Below, piece after piece: positions 36,140-43,792 of a stretch of 64,000 bases of DNA; positions within the stretch are counted from its first letter, which is position 1, and each line of letters starts with the position of its first letter. Position numbers and translations under genes: made by a program. Under the pieces are notes generated by a model that did not search any database, was not told the DNA's origin, and worked only from the letters and a program-made list of their open reading frames with translations. This stretch comes from Acinetobacter baylyi DSM 14961 = CIP 107474 (GTDB lineage Bacteria > Pseudomonadota > Gammaproteobacteria > Pseudomonadales > Moraxellaceae): the NCBI RefSeq assembly GCF_000368685.1, contig NZ_KB849623.1, forward strand, positions 1-64,000. Reading direction: 5' to 3'.

Positions 36140-36762
36140 TTAGGATAAAACTTATGAATTGAATTTGCTATTTGCGGCTCAAGCTCGTTCAATGCAGCGA
36201 TCACCCCTGCCACATCGGCTTGAGAACGATTTTGGCTTAGCTTAAATTTACCAATGATCGATTCGATATTAAATTCTATCGCCATAATTTTCTCAAGCTG
36301 CTGCTCGATAAAATCTGCTGGCGCATCACTCAAACGCCAAGGTGCAGGTTGATCAGCCTCATGCTGTCTGGTTAATCGTGCCAGTACGCCCCTTAGATAT
36401 TTTTGATCTTCAATGACAGATAACTGACCTGTTGCATGTACCACGCGATAGTTCCATGTTGGTACGACACGATGATGTTCCTGCTTACCTGGATACCAGT
36501 TTGGAGAAATATAATGCTGTTCTGCTTGAAAAATAACATAAGCAGATTGTGGTTCAGATAAAAGCGAAGCCAAAGGATTAGCTTTAGCAATATGTCCGCG
36601 TAGAATCCCAGCAGGAAGATGTAATCGATCTAACTCAAACGGAATATGATTAACCTCTAATCCATCAGCATGCATCACGATCAATGTTCCTAAGGGATGA
36701 TGTTCAATCAAATCAAATAACTCTGCTTGATTTTCCTGTTTAAAGTGGGTGGGCAAATACAT
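36136..36762 (-). CDS. FMN-binding PaiB-like protein
   Basis: 208-residue protein of the PaiB family (FMN-binding split barrel), annotated elsewhere as a negative transcriptional regulator. YLPTHFKQEN at the start, the IPFELDR and LRGHIAKANP segments, SPNWYPGKQEHHRVVPTWNY in the centre and the C-terminal KLSQNRSQADVAGV are diagnostic. No helix-turn-helix is evident, so direct DNA binding is doubtful and an FMN-linked oxidoreductase role is an alternative. Monocistronic. Confidence 0.85.
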   Translation of the reverse strand: MYLPTHFKQENQAELFDLIEHHPLGTLIVMHADGLEVNHIPFELDRLHLPAGILRGHIAKANPLASLLSEPQSAYVIFQAEQHYISPNWYPGKQEHHRVVPTWNYRVVHATGQLSVIEDQKYLRGVLARLTRQHEADQPAPWRLSDAPADFIEQQLEKIMAIEFNIESIIGKFKLSQNRSQADVAGVIAALNELEPQIANSIHKFYPK

Positions 36763-36907
36763 TTATCACTCCAGAATCACGTAACACACATCCAAAATAC
36801 GCTTATTTTTGAGTGATATGTCATCAATTCTGGGTTATTTTTACTTTCATGTGCATGAAACTTGCATAAAATAAACTATAAATGAATCACTTGAGTTCAC
36901 TGTATTT

Positions 36908-37402
36908 ATGCCTACACCTAAAAATAGTAATAAACTTGAAAGTATGCTTGACCGATTTGGTAATTATGCCGTCGAAGCTTTTCACTATATCGCGCTTTTT
37001 ATTATTGGCTGTATGATCGTGTGGTCGGCAATACATACCACCATCGAAATTTTTACCATCAAAAAATACGCCACTATTGATGATATTTTATTGCTGTTTA
37101 TTTATCTCGAACTTGGCGCAATGGTTGGAATTTATTTCAAAACCAATCATATGCCCGTCCGATTTCTCATCTACGTTGCGATTACAGCATTAACCCGTTT
37201 GCTCATTTCAGATATTCAGCATAACCATAAAGCAGATATCAGTCAGTTGATTATTACAGGCTCTATTTTAATTCTGGCTGTCGCGATCCTGATTGTACGT
37301 TATGCATCATGGAACTTCCCTTCTGTGATTCGTGAAAAGCATCAAGAACGTCCTCTAGAGCAAGGTAAAACACCTCGCCCAGAAGATGATGAATTGGCAT
37401 AA
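36908..37402 (+). CDS. PsiE-family membrane protein
   Basis: 164-residue inner-membrane protein of the phosphate-starvation-inducible E family, with four predicted transmembrane helices at about 24-44, 57-77, 84-101 and 113-130. The central YLELGAMVGIYFKTNHMPVRFLIYVAITALTR is typical, here read across residues 72-103. The tail is hydrophilic. The function of PsiE is unknown; I see no Pho box upstream, so the name says nothing firm about regulation here. Confidence 0.85.
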   Translation: MPTPKNSNKLESMLDRFGNYAVEAFHYIALFIIGCMIVWSAIHTTIEIFTIKKYATIDDILLLFIYLELGAMVGIYFKTNHMPVRFLIYVAITALTRLLISDIQHNHKADISQLIITGSILILAVAILIVRYASWNFPSVIREKHQERPLEQGKTPRPEDDELA

Positions 37403-37432
37403 GCTGAATAATACCAATTGAATATCTATTTA

Positions 37433-37870
37433 TTAATGATGACTCAATAGTATCTGGGCAATAATTCCTGTCGCCACAGCCACTAAAACATAACGTCCAT
37501 CAATATACGCCCAGCGGTGTTGGGGTGGCGGTGGTGGAAGTTGATAGTCATACCAGTTATGTACGTAATAACGTTCATTATAATACTCTGGCGGTAAACG
37601 ATCTCCTGGCTGAAATACATAGACCCGCTCGTAACGAGGCGGCGGAGCATCGTAATAATAACGATTTTCGATCACACGTGGCGGTGGGCCATCGGGTCGC
37701 CAACCATGATGAAAGTGTTCAAACCGCTCATAACGCTGGTCAGGTCCAGCATGGTAACGGCCCCAGCCATGTTCTCCCCAACCAGGCGGCGGTTGTGGTG
37801 GGTCAGCAAATGTAATGGTTGATGCAGCCAGCATCAGGACAGAAAGTGAAGCGGCGATGATCCTTTTCAT
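37433..37870 (-). CDS. RcnB-family periplasmic protein (1 of 3)
   Basis: 145-residue exported protein: signal peptide about 1-22, a long middle rich in His, Tyr, Pro and Arg (about 25-90), then the RcnB-type core PGDRLPPEYYNERYYVHNWYDY (read as residues 89-110) and WAYIDGRYVLV. The C-terminus is hydrophobic. In E. coli RcnB helps with nickel and cobalt balance, but most family members are uncharacterised. It is the most downstream of three paralogues on the same strand. Confidence 0.82.
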   Translation of the reverse strand: MKRIIAASLSVLMLAASTITFADPPQPPPGWGEHGWGRYHAGPDQRYERFEHFHHGWRPDGPPPRVIENRYYYDAPPPRYERVYVFQPGDRLPPEYYNERYYVHNWYDYQLPPPPPQHRWAYIDGRYVLVAVATGIIAQILLSHH

Positions 37871-38051
37871 GTTCGGTAATCCGCAATAACGCCAAGCTTA
37901 AATTGTAGAAATAGCTTGAGGAGAAATCATGGATAAAAGCTTCAACTCTGCAATATATTTGTTATCGTTTTAGCTGAGTTTTAAAACAGATTGTCCTTAT
38001 ACACTGATACTATATTGAAATTCTGCGATACCTCTGCCAAATCATCTGGCA

Positions 38052-38082
38052 TAAAAAATCCCATTCTGATCAAGAATGGGAT
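38052..38082 (-). terminator. Terminator of the second RcnB-family gene
   Basis: Perfect 10-base stem ATCCCATTCT (38058-38067) with AGAATGGGAT (38073-38082). On the minus strand T residues follow. Confidence 0.85.
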
Positions 38083-38101
38083 GAGTGAGAAATCGATTAA
38101 A

Positions 38102-38449
38102 TTATCGTACAGAATAGACTCGATTATTATGGTCTGATACCAGCATATAATGTCCGCCTGCTTTAACCCAATGATAACCACGTGGTGGAGTGTGCAAACG
38201 ATGAGCACGCCAGTTGTCTACATGATAGCGATGATGTCTAAATTCTGGCGGAAGACGATCACCTTTTCGGATATCGACTGGGCGATCACGTTTATATGAT
38301 CGATGATCATGAGACCATTTTGATGGTGCTGCATGAGGCGCTGGGCGTGGATGATGCTCTCGCTCCCAATCACCTGGTGCTGCCGATGCTGCCGCAGAAA
38401 TGCCGAGCAATAAGCTAGAAATCATCAATACAGTGAATGGCTTTTTCAT
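38102..38449 (-). CDS. RcnB-family periplasmic protein (2 of 3)
   Basis: 115-residue exported protein with signal peptide about 1-23 (ends ASA). The mature part begins with a His/Pro/Lys-rich stretch and carries the core KGDRLPPEFRHHRYHVDNW and a C-terminal HYMLVSDHNNRVYSV. Shortest of the three paralogues and closest to the minimal RcnB domain. Metal binding is plausible from the histidines but not shown. Own terminator, so probably transcribed alone. Confidence 0.83.
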   Translation of the reverse strand: MKKPFTVLMISSLLLGISAAASAAPGDWEREHHPRPAPHAAPSKWSHDHRSYKRDRPVDIRKGDRLPPEFRHHRYHVDNWRAHRLHTPPRGYHWVKAGGHYMLVSDHNNRVYSVR

Positions 38450-38573
38450 TAGATATTATCCTTTCCTTAACAATAAAATTAGCTTAAAGCCTAGCCAAGA
38501 AGAAAGGATGGATAAAATTGCCGTGTTTAGGATAGGATTGTAATAATCATCAATAAATTATGAAGATTTTGTT

Positions 38574-39050
38574 TTAGCGAATGACTTCAATCTGAAAATT
38601 ATGACTTGAGATTAATAAATATTTTCCGTCAATCAAGATCCAGCGTGTTCCTTGTGGCGGTTCATATAAATGGCTACCGTACCAGTCCTCAACATAATAG
38701 TAGTTATTGCGATATTCAACGGGAATAACCTGACCGACCACAAAGAATCGTCGCGGATGCTCATGGTGCAAATGCTGATGATAGATATAAGGTGGGTTTA
38801 CAGTTGGCACTTGCTGATTGGAAAACCGCATATCTGGTAAAGGTGCAGACTGCGAGGAATACTCGGGATTGGATGATGGAACGGTTTGACTGGAAAATCC
38901 AGGGCTAGAAGCCACTGTTCTCTGGCTATAGTGACTCCACTTTTGTGATGGTGAACGTAGATCTTGCTCATATGCCCATAAAGCCATAGATGACATTCCC
39001 AAAATCAATATCCCCAGGCAAGAACTCAGGACTTTTTTATTTATATCCAT
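38574..39050 (-). CDS. RcnB-family periplasmic protein with repeat linker (3 of 3)
   Basis: 158-residue protein with an N-terminal hydrophobic leader (about 6-26). A Ser/Gln/Pro linker at about 47-86 contains three degenerate 12-13-residue units (FSSQTVPSSN, YSSQSAPLPD, FSNQQVPTVN). The RcnB core follows as VGQVIPVEYRNNYYYVEDW and ILIDGKYLLIS. The usual GDRLPPE is altered to GQVIPVE, so ligand properties may differ. Most upstream of the three paralogues. Confidence 0.78.
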   Translation of the reverse strand: MDINKKVLSSCLGILILGMSSMALWAYEQDLRSPSQKWSHYSQRTVASSPGFSSQTVPSSNPEYSSQSAPLPDMRFSNQQVPTVNPPYIYHQHLHHEHPRRFFVVGQVIPVEYRNNYYYVEDWYGSHLYEPPQGTRWILIDGKYLLISSHNFQIEVIR

Positions 39051-39197
39051 TGTATGATCATCCAGACCATTTATGATCGTTCTATTTTAAAAGAATAGTG
39101 CGCGCTTGTATAAGCAGGATTCGGTGTGATTTGGTTAACTTAAGGCATGTGCGCATATCTTCATGCTGAAATAAGATTATAATAACCGCCTATTTGA

Positions 39198-39662
39198 ATG
39201 AGTGGACGATGCATTGTGTCAGAATTAAATTTTGAACGTATTTATCAATTTTTTAGTCAAGTACCAAGTATTCAAAATCAGCGAATTTCTGCACACGGTA
39301 CAGATGGTCAACATGCATGGTGGATCAAATTTAGCATTGATATCGAACACCCACTGGCATGGCAGACGATACAAGAATTAGGTCACGTATTGAATTACCT
39401 GTCGACTAACGAACGGCTTCCAACTCAGTTTTTTCCCGTTTCCCCTCCTCCATATATGAATGGCGGGCCACAAAATTTTCTGGCTTGGGTGATTCAATGT
39501 AATCATCCAGATTTCAGTCCAGATATTGTATGTGACTGGTTAGAAGCACGTTTGCCCAATCCAGTCGAAGATGAAACCCAGTGGGAAATTAAGACCGATT
39601 TGAGTGAATTGGAAAAGTTAGACGATAAAGCTTTGGATCAGCTTATACCACCTACGCGTTAA
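39198..39662 (+). CDS. Uncharacterised cytosolic protein
   Basis: 154-residue protein without signal peptide or membrane segment. It is acidic at the C-terminus and aromatic-rich in the middle (WWIKF, FFPVSPPPYMNGG, FLAWVIQC). I recognise no named domain. The start is uncertain: the ATG at 39198 and a GTG at 39216 (giving MSELNFERIY) are both in frame and neither has a strong ribosome site. Single gene between the RcnB group and the phospholipase D-type gene. Confidence 0.65.
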   Translation: MSGRCIVSELNFERIYQFFSQVPSIQNQRISAHGTDGQHAWWIKFSIDIEHPLAWQTIQELGHVLNYLSTNERLPTQFFPVSPPPYMNGGPQNFLAWVIQCNHPDFSPDIVCDWLEARLPNPVEDETQWEIKTDLSELEKLDDKALDQLIPPTR

Positions 39663-39895
39663 GCATCTATTGGAACAGCGAAAAGACATTGTAAAAATTT
39701 TGGACTCGCATAAGCGTACTTTACTTGTGACCTTCGCTTACGATCATGCGCTTATGGGTGACTTGGATTTTACCAAGAAACCCAGAGCACTTGTTATTTA
39801 TACCTCTGTTGAGGGCTTAAGTACTCTGGCATGTTATTCTTAGCGTTTGGACGGATGATAAATAATGCCAAACACAACCCATATTCTAAACATGC
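39663..39895. other. Hairpin-rich intergenic stretch
   Basis: 233 bases without a gene. Inverted repeats: CATAAGCG (39709-39716) with CGCTTATG (39749-39756), CTTGG/CCAAG at about 39772-39787, AGAGCACTT/AAGTACTCT at about 39785-39827, and GTTTGG (39845-39850) with CCAAAC (39868-39873). None has a clear T-run. Confidence 0.4.
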
Positions 39896-41359
39896 TTAAA
39901 AAGTGGATAATCCTGACCATTCCATAAAACGATAAGTCCAGTATTTTAGCTTTGAATCATCTGCATATTGCGCATAATCCACACTCATCTGACGGCCATT
40001 CAGATTTGACCACGCGGTATTAAAATATCGTGTAGCATCCTGAAAAACGGCGGCCTGCGCTTGACCTTTGACCAATATGTCTGTTTCCAGATTATAATTT
40101 TTCAGATTGCGCGCGGTAAAATTGGCAGAGCCTAAAATCATTTCAGCTTGATTTGCACTGGTTTTGACAATTATTTTGCTATGACACTGTTCACCATGCG
40201 TGTCACACCAGCGTACAGGAATACCAGCAGCATGTAATTCTGACGCCACCTGACGATTTGGAATACCATTTTTTTGGCGACCAAATGCATCTTTATTTGG
40301 ATCAAGCAAAATCCGTAATTTGACGCCACGTTGCTGTGCCGCTTTTAATTCATTTACAATTTGACGTTCGGATAAATAGAACATCGCCAGATCAATCTGT
40401 TCATTGGTCTTTGCTGTTCGAATCAGCTCCTGCACTGCGTGATAAATAGCAGCTTCCGTCAATACCTGTACTTGTGGTTGATCCTGACTCGCATTGACTT
40501 CCCCCATAATCACCACAGGTGATGTACTGGCTGACATCTGAGCCACACTCTGCTCTGTTTTGAGTATGTCCATCGCTGTCGGCCCCTTAACCACAAGTGC
40601 CACATTTGAATGTCGTGAACTGCCGTCATGTGGATTGGCAGAGGTAATGAGTGTTGTCCAGCCTTGATCGGTATCGACCACCAGCGTTTTACGATGATTC
40701 GCCTTAAAGTTTGCCAGTTGTAAGTAGCTGCGCAAAGTGACTTTTTGCTGACCAAAAGGATTAGCTAACCAACCTTTTTCAGGATTGTTTCCCAAATCTT
40801 GACAGCAAATATACCAAAAGCCTGACCACAATGGATTAGATGCACGTAACGGCGTGAGATTCGTTTCAATCACATTAACTCCTGCCTGACGTAATTTTCG
40901 GTACTGGTCTGGCAAAATACCGCCGTAAACCGAATTAATTGGATCAGTGATAAAAGTAATGTCAATATTTGGAGATTCACGACGCTTTTGAATTAATGCT
41001 TCTGTTAACTGTTGCATTAATGGTCGTTGTGTCAGTTTAGAATCACCTACCTCGGAATTAAACAAAAACATATCCAGCACAATGGTGGTTTTTGCTTGAT
41101 GAATCAGTTGCAGAATTTCATTGAAAATCTGATGATCCTGCTGCTGGCGACCTTGCGTATCCAGATAAGTTTGATCGGATAAAAACTTGACCTCTGCATG
41201 TCGCAATTTTCCAGTAAAGTTTAAGCCCTGTGGCAAAGGTTTATAGATATGATAAATAGCGGATGTTGCATAACCCAGAAACAATATACCCAGAATCAGA
41301 ACAGCATAGCCACGCCCTGACCAATTCAGTTTTGTGTGAATTCGTTGAAAAATACGCAT
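39896..41359 (-). CDS. Phospholipase D-superfamily protein (cardiolipin synthase-like)
   Basis: 487-residue protein with an N-terminal membrane anchor (about 17-37) and two HKD half-sites. The first is NHRKTLVVDTD, the second CHSKIIVKTS with GSANFTARN following. The final Asp of the second HxKxxxxD is not obvious (HSKIIVKT), while the Ser/Asn-containing GSANF is intact. It may make or remodel phospholipids such as cardiolipin (ClsC-like), or be a phosphatidyltransferase or hydrolase. The ATG at 41359 is preferred over an upstream TTG. Confidence 0.82.
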   Translation of the reverse strand: MRIFQRIHTKLNWSGRGYAVLILGILFLGYATSAIYHIYKPLPQGLNFTGKLRHAEVKFLSDQTYLDTQGRQQQDHQIFNEILQLIHQAKTTIVLDMFLFNSEVGDSKLTQRPLMQQLTEALIQKRRESPNIDITFITDPINSVYGGILPDQYRKLRQAGVNVIETNLTPLRASNPLWSGFWYICCQDLGNNPEKGWLANPFGQQKVTLRSYLQLANFKANHRKTLVVDTDQGWTTLITSANPHDGSSRHSNVALVVKGPTAMDILKTEQSVAQMSASTSPVVIMGEVNASQDQPQVQVLTEAAIYHAVQELIRTAKTNEQIDLAMFYLSERQIVNELKAAQQRGVKLRILLDPNKDAFGRQKNGIPNRQVASELHAAGIPVRWCDTHGEQCHSKIIVKTSANQAEMILGSANFTARNLKNYNLETDILVKGQAQAAVFQDATRYFNTAWSNLNGRQMSVDYAQYADDSKLKYWTYRFMEWSGLSTF

Positions 41360-41444
41360 AACAAGCCATCCCAATAACTGGGTTCAGGCTAAAGATTATC
41401 TGCTTATTTTTCAAGATTGATTTCGTTAATTCTGACTTTTATGA

Positions 41445-41480
41445 CCTATAAAAACCAAAGGAAAGCCGAAGCTTTCCTGC
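41445..41480 (-). terminator. Terminator of the first ZnuD-like receptor gene
   Basis: AGGAAAGC (41459-41466), loop CGAA, GCTTTCCT (41471-41478), with TTTGGTTTTTA on the minus strand. Confidence 0.75.
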
Positions 41481-41501
41481 ATAGTTTCCAACTTAATCTC
41501 A

Positions 41502-43559
41502 TTAGAAATTAAAGTTTACACCCATGGTAAAATTACGTCCGATCTGTGGAACATCCGATAAAAATGACTCGTGTAGGTACACTTTACTGTCGAGCAAATT
41601 ATTGGCCTTGGCATAAAGCTGGTAACCTGCTTTGGCATTGATTTGCCCATCATACGCCAAGCCCATATTCAGCATGTTATAGCCCTTGCCTTCAGTTTCG
41701 TAATTGGCAATATCATCCTGATTAAACACGTGGTAGTACTCGGCTGTACCCGAATATCCTTGACCAAAGTCCGCCTTAATACGGGTACCCAAACGACCAC
41801 CTGGAATACGTGGTGCATTTCCAGCATCATCCAGCTTACCACGTACATAATCGCCAAATAATCCAGCATTGTAGCGTGGGCTGAGTTGATAACTGATATC
41901 CCCATCTACACCGTAGAAACGGGCATTGGTTTGATCATACTGAATCAGACGAAAATCCTGAAACCGATCTAAGGTATTGGCATAAATAAAGTTGTCATAC
42001 CAGCTTTGAAAAGCGCTTACATTATATTTCAATCGATCATTGTCAAAATGTAAGCCAAGCTCAATATTATTGGATTTTTCTTTATCTAAATCATCATTAC
42101 CAAGTTCAAAGGTATTGGTGGCCATATGTGCACCATTCGAGTACAACTCTTGTGCCAATGGTAAACGTTCCTGATGAGAGCCTGTCAAAGACAGTTTGTA
42201 ATTTGGTTTAAATGCCCAATCCGTCGAGCCAGCCAGCGAATATGCGGTTCCACTATAATTTTTTGCACCCACATCTACATCATTGCCATCGATATCGATG
42301 GTCTGATGATCGATACGCGACGACACTTGAAAATGCAGTTGATCGACTTGTTTTTCTTGCAAACCAAACACGCTGTAGCGTTTGGTGACGGTTGGGTCCA
42401 TCAATGCTTCGTCACCATTAATGGTAAGTTTTTGCTGAGTATATTGTGTGCCAAACTGACCTTCCCAACCTGCCCAAGGTGTATTATCTAAAGTAATACG
42501 AGCATCGGTGCCTTTGCTAATAAAGGTGGTGTCTGGTTCATCACCATCCATTTCCTGATGCTGATAATCGGTATAGGTCGCTTGGGCAGCTAACTTGGAA
42601 AAACCAGCAAATGGATCATTCAACTCACTTTTAAGATCATAACGCTTTTCCTTGAGATTAATCCATGCTGCTGCGCCATCATTGGCCTGCATGGCTGCCT
42701 GCTGATCGACCAGTGAGCCGCAATCGAGTTTGCCATGACTTGGTTTGCATAAGCCATACAGCGGATTATCGCCAGGAATTCCGTATTTATCATGACGCTC
42801 ACTATACGCAATACCCGTATAACCCCGATCATAAATCCAAGATAATCCTGCATGATAATCATGAGATCTGGCAAACGTACTCTCTTCACGGCGCGATGTT
42901 CCCTGCAAATCATGCGGCAAAATATAATCGTTGGCATCACGCTTTAAACCGCCTACATTCAATGCAAACTGACTGCCCAGTGCGACAGTGCTATCTCCTG
43001 AGTAAACCAGGCCATCATCACCCGTGTTGTAGCGAACACCCAACTGCCCTTCATACCCGTTGTCTGGCATTTTAGATGGAATTTTATGATCAATCACATT
43101 GACCAATCCGCCTACCGAGCCTGCACCATAAAGCAGCGCTTCAGGACCTTTTAAAATCTGGATCTGATCGGATGCGTTAGGATCGACCGTTACAGCATGG
43201 TCAGGAGAAACCGAGGAGACATCGAGCGTATCACCGCCATTTTGGGTAATTTTTACACGTGCGCCATCTAAGCCACGAATCACAGGCCGACTCACCCCAC
43301 CTGTATATTGCGCCGAGTAAACTCCCGATTGACCATTCAAGGCATTACCGATCGTGGTTGCGCCTTGAATCAGTTGATCGCGTCCCACACTCGCATCTCC
43401 AGCCGCCTCATTGAATGGCTGTTTGGGCGAGGCTTGAGCTTGAAGTTCAATGGTTGGCAAATCATTGACAGCAGCATCACTGGGTGAGTTTTGTGCAAAA
43501 ACATGCTGAATCGAAAGTGAGAGAATAGAAAGTGCAAAGACATGAGAACGAGTAAGCAT
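41502..43559 (-). CDS. TonB-dependent receptor, ZnuD-like (copy without His-rich loop)
   Basis: 685-residue outer-membrane receptor. Signal peptide about 1-22 (ends VFA), plug with ILKGPEALLYGAGSVGGLVNVID, and a beta-barrel ending in terminal Phe (MGVNFNF). It is a close paralogue of the receptor at 43793-45874 over most of its length. The loop that is His/Asp-rich in the neighbour is here a short KLDCGSLVDQQAAMQANDG with two nearby cysteines. The ATG at 43559 has GGAG seven bases upstream. A Zur-box-like site lies 28 bases upstream. Zinc or a zinc chelate is the inferred cargo. Confidence 0.85.
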   Translation of the reverse strand: MLTRSHVFALSILSLSIQHVFAQNSPSDAAVNDLPTIELQAQASPKQPFNEAAGDASVGRDQLIQGATTIGNALNGQSGVYSAQYTGGVSRPVIRGLDGARVKITQNGGDTLDVSSVSPDHAVTVDPNASDQIQILKGPEALLYGAGSVGGLVNVIDHKIPSKMPDNGYEGQLGVRYNTGDDGLVYSGDSTVALGSQFALNVGGLKRDANDYILPHDLQGTSRREESTFARSHDYHAGLSWIYDRGYTGIAYSERHDKYGIPGDNPLYGLCKPSHGKLDCGSLVDQQAAMQANDGAAAWINLKEKRYDLKSELNDPFAGFSKLAAQATYTDYQHQEMDGDEPDTTFISKGTDARITLDNTPWAGWEGQFGTQYTQQKLTINGDEALMDPTVTKRYSVFGLQEKQVDQLHFQVSSRIDHQTIDIDGNDVDVGAKNYSGTAYSLAGSTDWAFKPNYKLSLTGSHQERLPLAQELYSNGAHMATNTFELGNDDLDKEKSNNIELGLHFDNDRLKYNVSAFQSWYDNFIYANTLDRFQDFRLIQYDQTNARFYGVDGDISYQLSPRYNAGLFGDYVRGKLDDAGNAPRIPGGRLGTRIKADFGQGYSGTAEYYHVFNQDDIANYETEGKGYNMLNMGLAYDGQINAKAGYQLYAKANNLLDSKVYLHESFLSDVPQIGRNFTMGVNFNF

Positions 43560-43586
43560 CGTGATGCTCCAAAAGCCAATCACTCG

Positions 43587-43607
43587 TTACGTTATAATAT
43601 ATCTATT
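43587..43607. promoter_or_regulatory. Zur-box-like site before the first ZnuD-like gene
   Basis: TTACGTTATAATATATCTATT agrees at about 15 of 21 positions with the gammaproteobacterial Zur consensus built on GTTATAATATAAC. The left half is good, the right half degenerate. Confidence 0.55.
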
Positions 43608-43742
43608 TTTTTACAAGTAAATTTAACCGGGTATTTATATTTCCATTCAAAGCTTGAGTTTTATGGCTTTGATTAGAAATTAAGGTGATTTTAATGCAAA
43701 TATGAAGGCAAAAACGGTAGAGCAGTTCACTTAAACCACGCA

Positions 43743-43761
43743 GAGTACCCATAGGGTACTC
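43743..43761. repeat. Palindrome between the two receptor genes
   Basis: GAGTACCC (43743-43750), ATA, GGGTACTC (43754-43761). It lies 32 bases past the stop of the second receptor. No T-run on the minus strand, so a terminator function is unsure. Confidence 0.5.
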
Positions 43762-43792
43762 CACGTAAAACATTGTTAATTGCATCAATCAC

